The position numbers and the translations under genes were made by a program. From Coraliomargarita sinensis (GTDB taxonomy: Bacteria; Verrucomicrobiota; Verrucomicrobiia; Opitutales; Coraliomargaritaceae): DNA of 64,000 bases. Location: contig NZ_QHJQ01000003.1 of NCBI RefSeq assembly GCF_003185655.1, positions 401,458-465,457 of the forward strand, in the 5' to 3' direction. Each line of letters opens with the position of its first letter. The stretch's first letter is position 1. The notes beneath the pieces are model-generated. The model was given only the letters and a program-made list of their open reading frames with translations, had not been told where the DNA came from and did not search any database. Positions 18,974 through 27,800 of the stretch are shown here, one piece after another.

Positions 18974-19432
18974 ATGAGAAAAATTTTCCTGCTCCTTTGC
19001 CTGCCACTCTTTTTATTACTCGGTGCCTGCACCACCCTCGACCGAGATCAGGAAAAGCCTAAAGTCGATCTCGTCGGCATCACCAAGACGGATAGCGATT
19101 CGGACGCCCTGCAATTCACCATTCGGCTCCGCATCCTCAACCCCAACGCCACACCAATCAAACTCGGCGGGCTTTACTACGAGCTCAGCCTCGACGGACT
19201 CGAAGTCATTACCGGTACCGCCAATAACCTGCCGACCATCGAAGGCTACAGCGATGCCGTCGTTTCCGTACGCTCTGCCGCCGGACTGATCAACAGCGTG
19301 CGCCTGGCTTCCCGCCTCATGGAAAGCAGCGGTAACAAACTCCCCTACTCGCTTCGGGTCAAACTCGGCAGCAGTTCCCGCTGGTTACCCGCCACTACGA
19401 TCACCGAAACCGGCACTATCCCGATCCGGTAG
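18974..19432 (+). CDS. LEA type 2-like lipoprotein
   Basis: A 152-residue lipoprotein. Signal peptide with lipobox LLGAC, Cys19. Residues 30-150 form a single beta domain of the LEA14/WHy type, recognised by FTIRLRILNPNATPIKLGG (strand, Asn-Pro-Asn turn) and YYELSLDGLEV. Family members are thought to protect against desiccation stress or to work at the envelope. Converges on the terminator at 19564. Confidence 0.82.
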   Translation: MRKIFLLLCLPLFLLLGACTTLDRDQEKPKVDLVGITKTDSDSDALQFTIRLRILNPNATPIKLGGLYYELSLDGLEVITGTANNLPTIEGYSDAVVSVRSAAGLINSVRLASRLMESSGNKLPYSLRVKLGSSSRWLPATTITETGTIPIR

Positions 19433-19563
19433 TCACTTGATTTTCACAGCAGGCATGATCCGCCTAACTCTTTTTTGATACCGGAGTGTCTACACAGGTT
19501 GGGTTCCCTGCTCGCTTTCTAGGCGATGTGTCATGCTTCAAAACGCTCCCCGCTGATCTCACA

Positions 19564-19593
19564 AAAAAGGTGCCTCCTTCGAGGCACCTTTGA
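19564..19593 (-). terminator. Rho-independent terminator, minus strand
   Basis: An 11-bp perfect stem (AAAGGTGCCTC with GAGGCACCTTT) with a 4-nt loop. On the minus strand it is followed by a T run, so it ends the 20652/19615 transcript. It may also stop the convergent lipoprotein transcript. Confidence 0.85.
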
Positions 19594-19614
19594 GATCACA
19601 ATACTAAAATAATC

Positions 19615-20628
19615 CTATCGGTTCGGGCGACCGGGTATTTCCGGACGTTCCGGCTTTTCAGGACGCTCCGGTCTTTCGGGCTTTTCGGGGCGTTCGGGTT
19701 TTTCAGGTCTTTCGGGCTTCTCAGGGCGCTCTGGCTTTTCAGGCCGTTCGGGCTTCTCAGGGCGATCCGGAAGTTCCGGACGGCCGACCCCCTCGGGCTT
19801 ACCTGCGCTTTCGGGCTTTCCGGCGAATTGTGGGCGAGCCTGAATACCGGAAGGAGCACCGGCCTCTGCAGAGCGGGCATTCGCAGACTGCCCGGCGGAG
19901 GGTTGTGCACCAATGCCTTGGGCGCCGGCACCGTTTGAAACGAGTGAACCGAGGCTCACACCATAGAGCTCCATGCTGATTTCTCCCCAACCTGCGCCTT
20001 CGGCACGCATTTCCATAATTCCATCAGCCACCGCCGGATCCGTGCCGAACAGGGTGCCTGAGATACTGGCAAGGTCCCCTTCGATCTCCAGTTGGCTCAA
20101 ACTTTCCTCAGCCAATAACATTGCAATATTAACTTCCCCAAATCCGAGCGGTTCGGAAGTATTTTCCACCGTCACGGTCTCAACGACGGTTTGTGTTTCT
20201 GTCGTCGTCACAGGAACCGGATTGCCATCGGCATCCAGAATAGTCTGCGTCTCCATCGTCATCACCGGAACCTCGTTCCCATCGGCGTCCAATTCGTAAA
20301 CCGGATCACCGTTGGCATCAAGTTCCTGCACTTCGACTTCAACTGTTTCATAAACAGTATTGCCCTCATCGTCCACCAGCGGAACCTCAACTTCAACTTC
20401 GGTTTCCACGTCATAACTGAGATCACTACCCGTTCGAAGTGCTTCAACCAGTGTCGTCGAATCATCACCGGCAAAGTCTTCAAAGTCGTTGGACAGACTG
20501 TCGATGACCTTTTGCTCGCCTGTCGAGATGAAGGTCGGATCTTCCGTTTCAGTCACGGTTTGACCGCTGACCAGACCTGTACTGCCGATGATGGCAGCGA
20601 TGGAGATATATGTCTTTTTTGTATTCAT
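19615..20628 (-). CDS. Secreted protein with Arg-Pro-Glu-Lys-Pro-Glu repeats
   Basis: A 337-residue exported protein. Signal peptide residues 1-22. Residues 23-150 are acidic and Val/Thr-rich with imprecise repeats of the form LDADGNPVPVTT. Residues 150-235 are a more ordered helical part. The C-terminal 55 residues are a near-perfect tandem RPEKPE repeat (about eight units), positively charged and extended, perhaps binding cell wall or polysaccharide. It follows the beta-barrel gene by 23 bp and probably shares its transcript. Confidence 0.78.
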   Translation of the reverse strand: MNTKKTYISIAAIIGSTGLVSGQTVTETEDPTFISTGEQKVIDSLSNDFEDFAGDDSTTLVEALRTGSDLSYDVETEVEVEVPLVDDEGNTVYETVEVEVQELDANGDPVYELDADGNEVPVMTMETQTILDADGNPVPVTTTETQTVVETVTVENTSEPLGFGEVNIAMLLAEESLSQLEIEGDLASISGTLFGTDPAVADGIMEMRAEGAGWGEISMELYGVSLGSLVSNGAGAQGIGAQPSAGQSANARSAEAGAPSGIQARPQFAGKPESAGKPEGVGRPELPDRPEKPERPEKPERPEKPERPEKPERPEKPERPERPEKPERPEIPGRPNR

Positions 20629-20651
20629 AATGTCTTTGTTGTTTTTGGGGA

Positions 20652-21431
20652 CTATAGAGAGTAGCTAAGCGAAAGACCACCACCCGCATCGGGGCTGCCG
20701 TCGGTTAAGCCGAAGTAGGTATAACCGGTTAACTTCCAGTCTTCGTTCAGGCTGTGGGATAAATAACTGAAGATCTCAACGGAGTCCTCAGAGGAATCAC
20801 TGCTGGCTTCCTGAAAATCCAAAGTCGCTCCAATATTGGTCTTGTCGTTAAGCCGGTAATCAGCACCAACCGAGATGTAGAATACGTTGTCCAGCTCGTA
20901 ATCGTCCGGGTCACCCTTGATCTTGTAGGCCACCGTAGCGATCGGCGTGAGCTGGCCGAGTGGCTTGAAAAAATCCAGCTGCAAGGTGTAGTCGAACTCC
21001 CCGGTTCCTAGTCCCCGGTCTTCATCGGCTGTAGGAATTTTTACCTTACCCACCAAATCCAGGTAGAACCACTCGGCGGGAATCTCCTCCACACTATAAC
21101 TCAAGGAGGTCCAAATATCACCGAGACCCGACTCCGTCGTCGTGCGGGTGCCCCCGTCACCAATAATGACACCACCATCACCTCCTCCGACAACATTGCC
21201 CGGTCCTTTGATTTGAATCCAGGGTATCGTCACCTTCGCCTTCCAGGGATTGTTGGCATAGCTCAAAGTAAGCGGAACAAAAAGAATTTCCGTATCCACA
21301 TCGCTGCCATAATCACCGGAGCTGTAGTCTACGCCGGAGCTGATTTTAAACTGCTCTGCACCTACAGTAACGAGAGCACATAAGCTAAGGATAAGAAGTC
21401 CGAGGTATTGAATGGTTCGTGTTAATTGCAT
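20652..21431 (-). CDS. Outer-membrane beta-barrel-like protein
   Basis: A 259-residue protein with a signal peptide (residues 1-25). The rest alternates hydrophobic and polar residues as in outer-membrane strands and ends in LSLSYSL, a barrel-like C-terminus. Resembles transporter-type barrels of the MetA/phenol-degradation group in layout (VTIPWIQIKG, LGDIWTSLSYSV). It leads a two-gene unit with the RPEKPE-repeat protein. Substrate unknown. Confidence 0.72.
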   Translation of the reverse strand: MQLTRTIQYLGLLILSLCALVTVGAEQFKISSGVDYSSGDYGSDVDTEILFVPLTLSYANNPWKAKVTIPWIQIKGPGNVVGGGDGGVIIGDGGTRTTTESGLGDIWTSLSYSVEEIPAEWFYLDLVGKVKIPTADEDRGLGTGEFDYTLQLDFFKPLGQLTPIATVAYKIKGDPDDYELDNVFYISVGADYRLNDKTNIGATLDFQEASSDSSEDSVEIFSYLSHSLNEDWKLTGYTYFGLTDGSPDAGGGLSLSYSL

Positions 21432-21911
21432 AATGGATAGCTTGTTTTGGCTATCGCAGACACAATGAACAAGACTGATAAAAACAATCGTAAACCACTG
21501 GAAGTGAGCAGTATAAGAAGTTATTAACGCCTAATAAACACAAGACCCCAGAAAAGGAATTCAGGCTCCCGAAAAGAGTTTGAGGGATCAAAGCCAGCCC
21601 GGTTCAGGAAATGAACGTAGGTCCCCGAAGTGTGTGACCGTACAGATTCAGGGATCCGTAATTACCTAGTAAAATCAAAGATCGCGCAGGAAAATAGATT
21701 CCCTACCTCACCCTGGAAACCGGAAAAGATAGTATCATTCATGACGGATTACCCGATGCATTTCAGGCATATTGGATTCGATTCGTTACGGATGACGAGG
21801 CAACCGCAAGTACCCAGATCAGCTACGATTAGCACCCGGTACTTCTGACGTGTAGGCAGATCAAAAAAAAGCCTGACCGAATTCTATCGGTTCAGACCCT
21901 TTAACGCCTCA
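21432..21911. other. Intergenic region, about 480 bp
   Basis: No gene that I can support. It contains the promoter side of the 21431 gene and, at its left end, the terminator of the GDSL gene (21863-21895). Open stretches on the plus strand lack family character or ribosome sites. Confidence 0.4.
21863..21895 (-). terminator. Probable terminator of the GDSL gene
   Basis: On the minus strand the stem CTGAACCGA with TCGGTCAG (one bulged base) is followed by eight T. It lies just after the stop at 21912. Confidence 0.75.
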
Positions 21912-22763
21912 CTAAATCGGCCCCAAGGCGATCAGGCGCTCTATCTCGGGCTGGATCGCATCGGCCATTATTTCGTAACCCTTGGGCGTCAGATGCGTGC
22001 CATCAGTGAACAGCTCCGACTTAAGCTTGCCGTTCCCGTCGATAAACCGGTCTTCCAAGTCAAGAAATACGACCTCGTCTTTGGGGTAATGGTAGCTTGC
22101 GAGGAGACGATTCGTCTCCCGGCACTTGGCCCACTTAACCTCCTGCTGGACCGGAAGGATGCCCAGCACAATCACCCGCGTCGTCGGCAGCTTCTTACGG
22201 AAGGCCTGGGCCACGGCACGGATGCCGTGCGCGACCTCGCTGGGCGGCGTGTCGATGCCGAGATCCCACTGAACATTCCCGCCATCGCTCTGCGTAACCA
22301 CATAGTTGTTCGTGCCGCAGAGCAGGACGGCCACATTCGGTGCTCCCCCCTTCGGGAAGTCGAGATTGCCGTGGTTCACCCGATAGAGCATGACCGGAGT
22401 AATGTCACCGGAATTGCCCATATTGATCGGGTTGTACTTGGCGAATCGCGCGTCCCAGACCGCTTGACCTGAGCCCCTCAGCATCGTCCAGTCCATGGTG
22501 ATGGAGTCGCCAAAGAAGACGAGCTGCACATCCTCCGCCGCCGCGACCGCTTTGTTCACGCGTTGGAACTGTCCATGCCAGTAGTCGTCGTGGATCTTCT
22601 CGGGCATCCTCGTGCTGGACGACGCCGGGATCGGGTCCCGGAAGTCCGGCACTTCGGATGGGGCGCCCTGCTTCGAAGCGGAGCGGCAGGCGCACAAGGA
22701 TAAGGCGAGAATGCTTACAGTCAGCGCAACATTGCCCGTACGAATGAATCGATGATGGAACAA
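21912..22763 (-). CDS. GDSL/SGNH esterase lipoprotein
   Basis: A 283-residue exported SGNH hydrolase. The signal peptide ends in a lipobox-like LSLCAC (Cys near 25), so it is probably membrane anchored. Family blocks: I, VFFGDSITMDW with the nucleophile Ser; II, NMGNSGD; III, LLCGTNNY; V, DGTHLTPKGY with the catalytic Asp and His. It resembles the platelet-activating-factor acetylhydrolase-like group, which cleaves acetyl esters of sugars or lipids. A perfect inverted repeat lies 35 bp upstream and may regulate it. Confidence 0.88.
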   Translation of the reverse strand: MFHHRFIRTGNVALTVSILALSLCACRSASKQGAPSEVPDFRDPIPASSSTRMPEKIHDDYWHGQFQRVNKAVAAAEDVQLVFFGDSITMDWTMLRGSGQAVWDARFAKYNPINMGNSGDITPVMLYRVNHGNLDFPKGGAPNVAVLLCGTNNYVVTQSDGGNVQWDLGIDTPPSEVAHGIRAVAQAFRKKLPTTRVIVLGILPVQQEVKWAKCRETNRLLASYHYPKDEVVFLDLEDRFIDGNGKLKSELFTDGTHLTPKGYEIMADAIQPEIERLIALGPI

Positions 22764-22797
22764 AACGGTTTCTTTTAACGGATGAACACTAAATTGA

Positions 22798-22860
22798 TAT
22801 CGTTCCCTTTCCTAAAGGGAACGATAACCAGGTCGAACGCAAAAGGGAATGATTCGACCA
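22798..22860. promoter_or_regulatory. Two adjacent inverted repeats between divergent genes
   Basis: A perfect 13-bp inverted repeat with a 3-nt spacer lies at 22798-22826 (arms TATCGTTCCCTTT and AAAGGGAACGATA). A second palindrome, GGTCGAA with TTCGACC, spans 22833-22860 and contains another near copy of the half-site (AAAGGGAATGAT). No T run follows, so this looks more like operator sites than a terminator. It sits between the GDSL gene and radD. Confidence 0.6.
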
Positions 22861-22956
22861 GGGATAAAAGGGCCACCCAACTTAGGTCAGCCATCCGGAA
22901 AACAAGCACGATTTGAGTAGCAATTTAAGGTAAGGTTCAAATAGCTTACCCGCCCC

Positions 22957-24693
22957 ATGTATGAACTCAGAACGTACCAGCAGGAGGCTGTTGATCGCAC
23001 CCTCAATTACTTCAGGAAGCGACGGAGCCCTGCGGTAATCGTTTTGCCGACGGGTGCGGGGAAGAGCCTGGTCATTGCTGAGTTGGCCAAGATCGCCAAG
23101 GGCCGGGTCCTGGTACTCGCGCATGTTAAAGAGCTGGTCGAGCAAAACCACTTGAAGTATGAAAGCTACGGCCTGAAGGCCGGCATCTATTCGGCCGGAT
23201 TGAATCAGAAGGATCGCTCGGAAAAGGTCATCTTCGGCAGCATCCAGTCGGTCGCCAAGGCGGATGATGCCTTTTTTGGTGATTTCACACTGGTGGTGAT
23301 CGATGAATGTCACCGCGTCGGGGTGGAACCGGAGAGCCAGTACGCGAAAGTCCTGGAACAACTTAAGAAAAACAATCCGCGCATTTGCATCCTGGGGCTG
23401 ACCGCGACCCCCTATCGTTTGGGACTCGGATGGATCTACAACTACGCGCTCCGCGGCGAGGTGAAAACGCAGGAGCGCCGCTTCTTCAAGCACTGCATCT
23501 ACGACCTGCCACTGCAGTACATGATCCAAAACCGATACCTGACGCCCCCGGTCAAGGTCGACAACCCTGTGACCTCTTACGACTTCTCGGAGCTAACCGA
23601 GGGAAGCGATAGCTACACCATGGCACAACTGGAGGAAGTACTCCAACGGCAGAGACGACTGACGCCCCTGATCATCAAAAACATTATTGATATCACGGAG
23701 AGTGACCAGAGGCAGGGCGTAATGATTTTCAGCGCCACGGTGAAACACGCGGAAGAAATTATGGAAAATCTGCCACCGGGGCATGCGCGACTGGTCGTGG
23801 GGACCACCGAGGCGAGCGAGCGCGCCCAGATCGTCGATGAGTTTAAGAGGAAAGCCTTCAAATATATGGTCAACGTCTCCGTGCTGACGACCGGCTTCGA
23901 CGCCGCCCATGTCGATGTCATCGCCATTCTGCGGCCCACCGAATCGGTGAGTTTATATCAGCAAATCATCGGCCGCGGTTTGCGTTTGGATACCGATAAA
24001 AAGGATTGTCTGGTTTTGGATTACACCGGGATGGGGCACAGCATTTTCAGTCCGGAGATTGGCGAGAGGAAGCCGGCATCGGAATCGGTCGCCGTGCAGG
24101 TGCCCTGCCCCGAATGCGGCTTCGTCAATGACTTCTGGGGGATCGTCGACGAGGACGGGAATCTGCTGGAGCACTATGGGCGGAAGTGCCGCGGTGGGCA
24201 GACGAATCCGCAAACCTACGAATTCACGCCCTGCAGTTATCGTTTCCGCTTCAAGGTCTGCAACCAATGCTCGGCTGAAAATGATATCACCGCCCGGGAG
24301 TGCCGTCGCTGCGGCAGTGTGTTGATCGACGCCGACGAAAAGCTCAAGCAGGCGAGGCTCTCAAAAGACGCCCACGTGCTCACGCCGGATTCGATCGAGA
24401 TGCTGGAGCGCGTCGACAAAAACGGGAATCCTTTCCTTCAGGTAAAGTATTACGATTACGACGCCAACTTCCTCTCCGAAGTACACTACCTCAACGATCC
24501 AACCCGGCTGAAGAAGTTTACGATCAACTTTTTGAGGTCGCACATGCGAAGGCCCGAATCGAAGCTCAACATCAGCTCGGTGAGCGATGTCGTCGACATA
24601 CAATCAAACCTCAGGATGCCCGCATTCCTCATCGCCCGCAAGCAGGGCAAGTTTTGGAAAATTACCGAGAAAATATTCAGCGAAGAACTGTAA
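22957..24693 (+). CDS. radD: RadD-like superfamily 2 DNA repair helicase
   Basis: A 578-residue DEAH-type helicase closely matching my memory of E. coli RadD (YejH) along its whole length. Motifs: Q-like [10 protein letters not shown]; Walker A PTGAGKS (31-37); DECH at 116-119; motif III-like [11 protein letters not shown]; motif [13 protein letters not shown]; motif [11 protein letters not shown]. The C-terminal third has zinc-binding CPECG, CNQC and CRRCG clusters, also typical. RadD aids RecA-mediated recombination and double-strand break repair. Single gene. Confidence 0.88.
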   Translation: MYELRTYQQEAVDRTLNYFRKRRSPAVIVLPTGAGKSLVIAELAKIAKGRVLVLAHVKELVEQNHLKYESYGLKAGIYSAGLNQKDRSEKVIFGSIQSVAKADDAFFGDFTLVVIDECHRVGVEPESQYAKVLEQLKKNNPRICILGLTATPYRLGLGWIYNYALRGEVKTQERRFFKHCIYDLPLQYMIQNRYLTPPVKVDNPVTSYDFSELTEGSDSYTMAQLEEVLQRQRRLTPLIIKNIIDITESDQRQGVMIFSATVKHAEEIMENLPPGHARLVVGTTEASERAQIVDEFKRKAFKYMVNVSVLTTGFDAAHVDVIAILRPTESVSLYQQIIGRGLRLDTDKKDCLVLDYTGMGHSIFSPEIGERKPASESVAVQVPCPECGFVNDFWGIVDEDGNLLEHYGRKCRGGQTNPQTYEFTPCSYRFRFKVCNQCSAENDITARECRRCGSVLIDADEKLKQARLSKDAHVLTPDSIEMLERVDKNGNPFLQVKYYDYDANFLSEVHYLNDPTRLKKFTINFLRSHMRRPESKLNISSVSDVVDIQSNLRMPAFLIARKQGKFWKITEKIFSEEL

Positions 24694-24819
24694 ACGGCAT
24701 GGTTCGAGAAAAGTTTGAATCCAAATTATCTACCGTGGCCCGATGGGTACCAGGTGCGTGAGCTTGAGATTTTGCGTTTGCCCCTTTTGAGGCCATATTT
24801 TCACACTGACTACTTACAG

Positions 24820-27800
24820 TCAGGGGATCACAGATGGCTCGACGTTCAGGCGGTAGAATTCTCCAGCCTCCTCCGTGCCCCGAACCACTCCGATTACGAG
24901 TCCCGATTCTTCAAAATCAGGACCCAGCGTCCGCAGCGTAAACCGTGATGTCTGGTCAGATAGAGGAACCCATGGATCAGTTCCCAACCGACCACAGTGC
25001 TCGACGATATACGTGACCCCGCTGAACTGTCCGGTCCGGAGCGCATGGACAAAGGCGAGCACCTCAATGCCCTCGACCTCCACCCATTCCAGACGCAATG
25101 GTTCAGGAGGCGCGTCGGACACCTCCACATCAGTTCCAAGGGCGAACTCAAGGATGGCCTCGAGGCCGTCTCCGTCATCATCGGAATCAAGATCCAAGGG
25201 TGACATACCTCCGGGTGACGCCGGTTCGATCGACCTCGCCCAAGCTTCGAGCTCGGTCACACCCTCCACATCGAAGGGCCCGACCTCGGTCGTGGCGAGG
25301 TCCGCCGAGACACTCACCCAGAACCGCCGCCACCCGAGACCGGCGCCCGGCTCGAAGGAAGCCAGGCCTTCGCCGACAGGCTGGGACCGATCTCCCACCT
25401 CGCCCTGATACCACTGGAAGGAGAGATCGGGGTCGTCGGAGTCGACCTCCAGGACAAGGCCTTCGGCGCCCACGCTGGTCGAACTGGCCGATCCGGCGAT
25501 TTCCGCCTCCGGCACCGCACGTGTCAGCACCAGCAACTCGGTTCCCACATCGCTCCAGCCCGTACCCGGCCTGAGGAAAAGTCGGTCTTCAGAAGAGATC
25601 ATCTCGTCAATCCGGTGGGTCTCGATCTTGTAGGTTCCGCCAGTGGTTCCGGTGGAACGCACCAAACCGATCGATCCATAGAGGAAGAGAGCCCCATCGA
25701 ATTCGACCATCCCCGAGAAGCCTCCGTCGGAATAGTACGACCACCCGACATCCGCGACAGCCAGTGCCGTACCGGCCGCCGTGCCGTTGCTGGTCCACAG
25801 GTCATCGCGAAGCGTAAAATACAGGCCGTTCCGGAATACCGTGAGATTGCGGATCAGGTTCCCGTCACCGCCCCATACCTCTGAGGTCCCTGCCGCGGTG
25901 CCGTCGGTCTTCCAAAGCTTCGTCCTCTGGTTCACGAAGAACAGTTCGCCGTCCAGCCAGACGGCTTGTTCGATCTGGCTGGAGGAAGAGCCCGGGACGG
26001 TGTCCTTGATCATGCCGGTCCCTGCAACCGTTCCGTCCGTGACCCACGGTTCCCAGCCCGTTTGATTGTCGTAGCGCCTGAAGAAGACCCGTGTCGCGTC
26101 GCTGGCAAAAGGCTCCGGTTGGTAGGATGTTCCATAGGGATCGGTCACGAGCCTGACCGGCGTGCCCCCGTCCCACGAGACCATGCGTTTGCCGCGCCCG
26201 TAATTGGTGCCGCCGGAGACGTCCACCCAGTAGTCGACGGGAAACACGATGGAACCGCCAATCTCACGGGTATCGTCAAACTTCGGATCACGGATTTGGA
26301 TTTCCGTGATGCCTTCCAACATGGCTACCGTTCCGGCGTCGGTTCCGTCACAGAACCACGGCTCGTGGTAGTACGAGCTTGTATTCTCCGGTCTGGCACC
26401 GAAGACGATCCCGTCCATCGAAGAAACCGCCGCCATCTCGCGGATGGCCTCGAAATTCCGGAAGGTCACCCGCTCGGTTCCGTCCGCGGTTCCGTCGGTG
26501 CGCCACAGGTCCCAACCGCTGTCGCCAATCCACGAAAAATAAGCATGTTCGCCATGTAACACGACCGAACTGGGTCGGTAGTCGCCCACCAACCTAGGCT
26601 CGGCGTTGACGGGGTCGGTGACCCACAGCTTCCGGGATCCCTCCGACTCCGCCGTGAAGAGCACGCCCCCGGCCAGTGGCGCCAGCAGGGTAGGATTGCT
26701 CGAGGCCGTCGAACTCGCCCCGTAGAGATCCGTCGCCTGCTGCAGCGATGACGCCGTGCCATCCGTCTTCCACCATTCCGGTCCGGCGCCCTTGTCGTAG
26801 GCGTAGACCCACACCTCGTCGTCGATCTCGGTCAGGGGTGAAACCGTGTTGTTGGTCGTCGCAAGCTCGAACTGTCCGAGCCAGTCCGCCTCATCCGAGC
26901 CGGGACTCCACGTCCACATGCTACCATCGTTGCCGGTCAAATAAAGTAACGACCCGATCCATTCGAAGGAAAGAACGGAGGAACTCAATCCGTCCGGTCG
27001 GACCAACGGTGCAACCTCGACTGTCCCGGTCGGAGTGCCGTCACTGGTCCAGATTCCGGTCTCACCGTCCGACGTTAGCAGAAAGACAGCACCGATTCCC
27101 GATGGTGCACCGGACGCAAAGCGGATGGACGTCGAATATTCACCGGAATTGAACTCGATAAGCGGCAAGGTTCCGGAGGATGTCGTGTCGGTTGACCATA
27201 GCTCGCTGGCCGAGGTATTCATTCGAGCGATGAAGAGGTGCCGCGAACCTACCGATGCATGAAAAGTCGGATCCGAGCTGTTGGGCGAGGAACCGCCGAC
27301 GTAACCATATCTTGAGGTATCCACGTCCATAACCAACACGGTCCCGGCCGGCGTACCGTCTGAGAAGCAGAGCTCGGTACCGGCATCGGAATTCTCGATG
27401 TATCCCGAAAACAAAAATCCTCCGGCGACCGGATAGAGCTTCCCTCTCGAAACCGAGTGGTTGCCCATGACTTGCGGCAATGTCATGCCCGGACCGAACC
27501 GATACATCTTGGTGCCGGATCCGGTGTTGGCACTGAACACGAAGTCTCCATTCCACACACCGGCCACATTCAGGAAAGTTCCGTTGCTGCCGGGACGAAA
27601 ATCGGAAAGGAGGAAGGTGCCGCCCGGGGTTCCGTCGGTGACCCATGGCTCGGCTCCGGTCGCATCGGAGGTCGCGAGGAACATGACGAGGTCTTCGCTC
27701 ACCGCTTGAATCTGCACCTGAGAGCTGCCACCCCCCGCCCGGATGTCTGCCAGCAGCTCGGTCCCTTCGGCGGTCCCGTCCGACGCGAAGGGCTCCTGAC

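Noticed and set aside
21630..21848. 72-codon plus-strand frame in the 21.4-21.9 kb gap
   Set aside because: No ribosome site, no family character, and composition unlike neighbouring genes.
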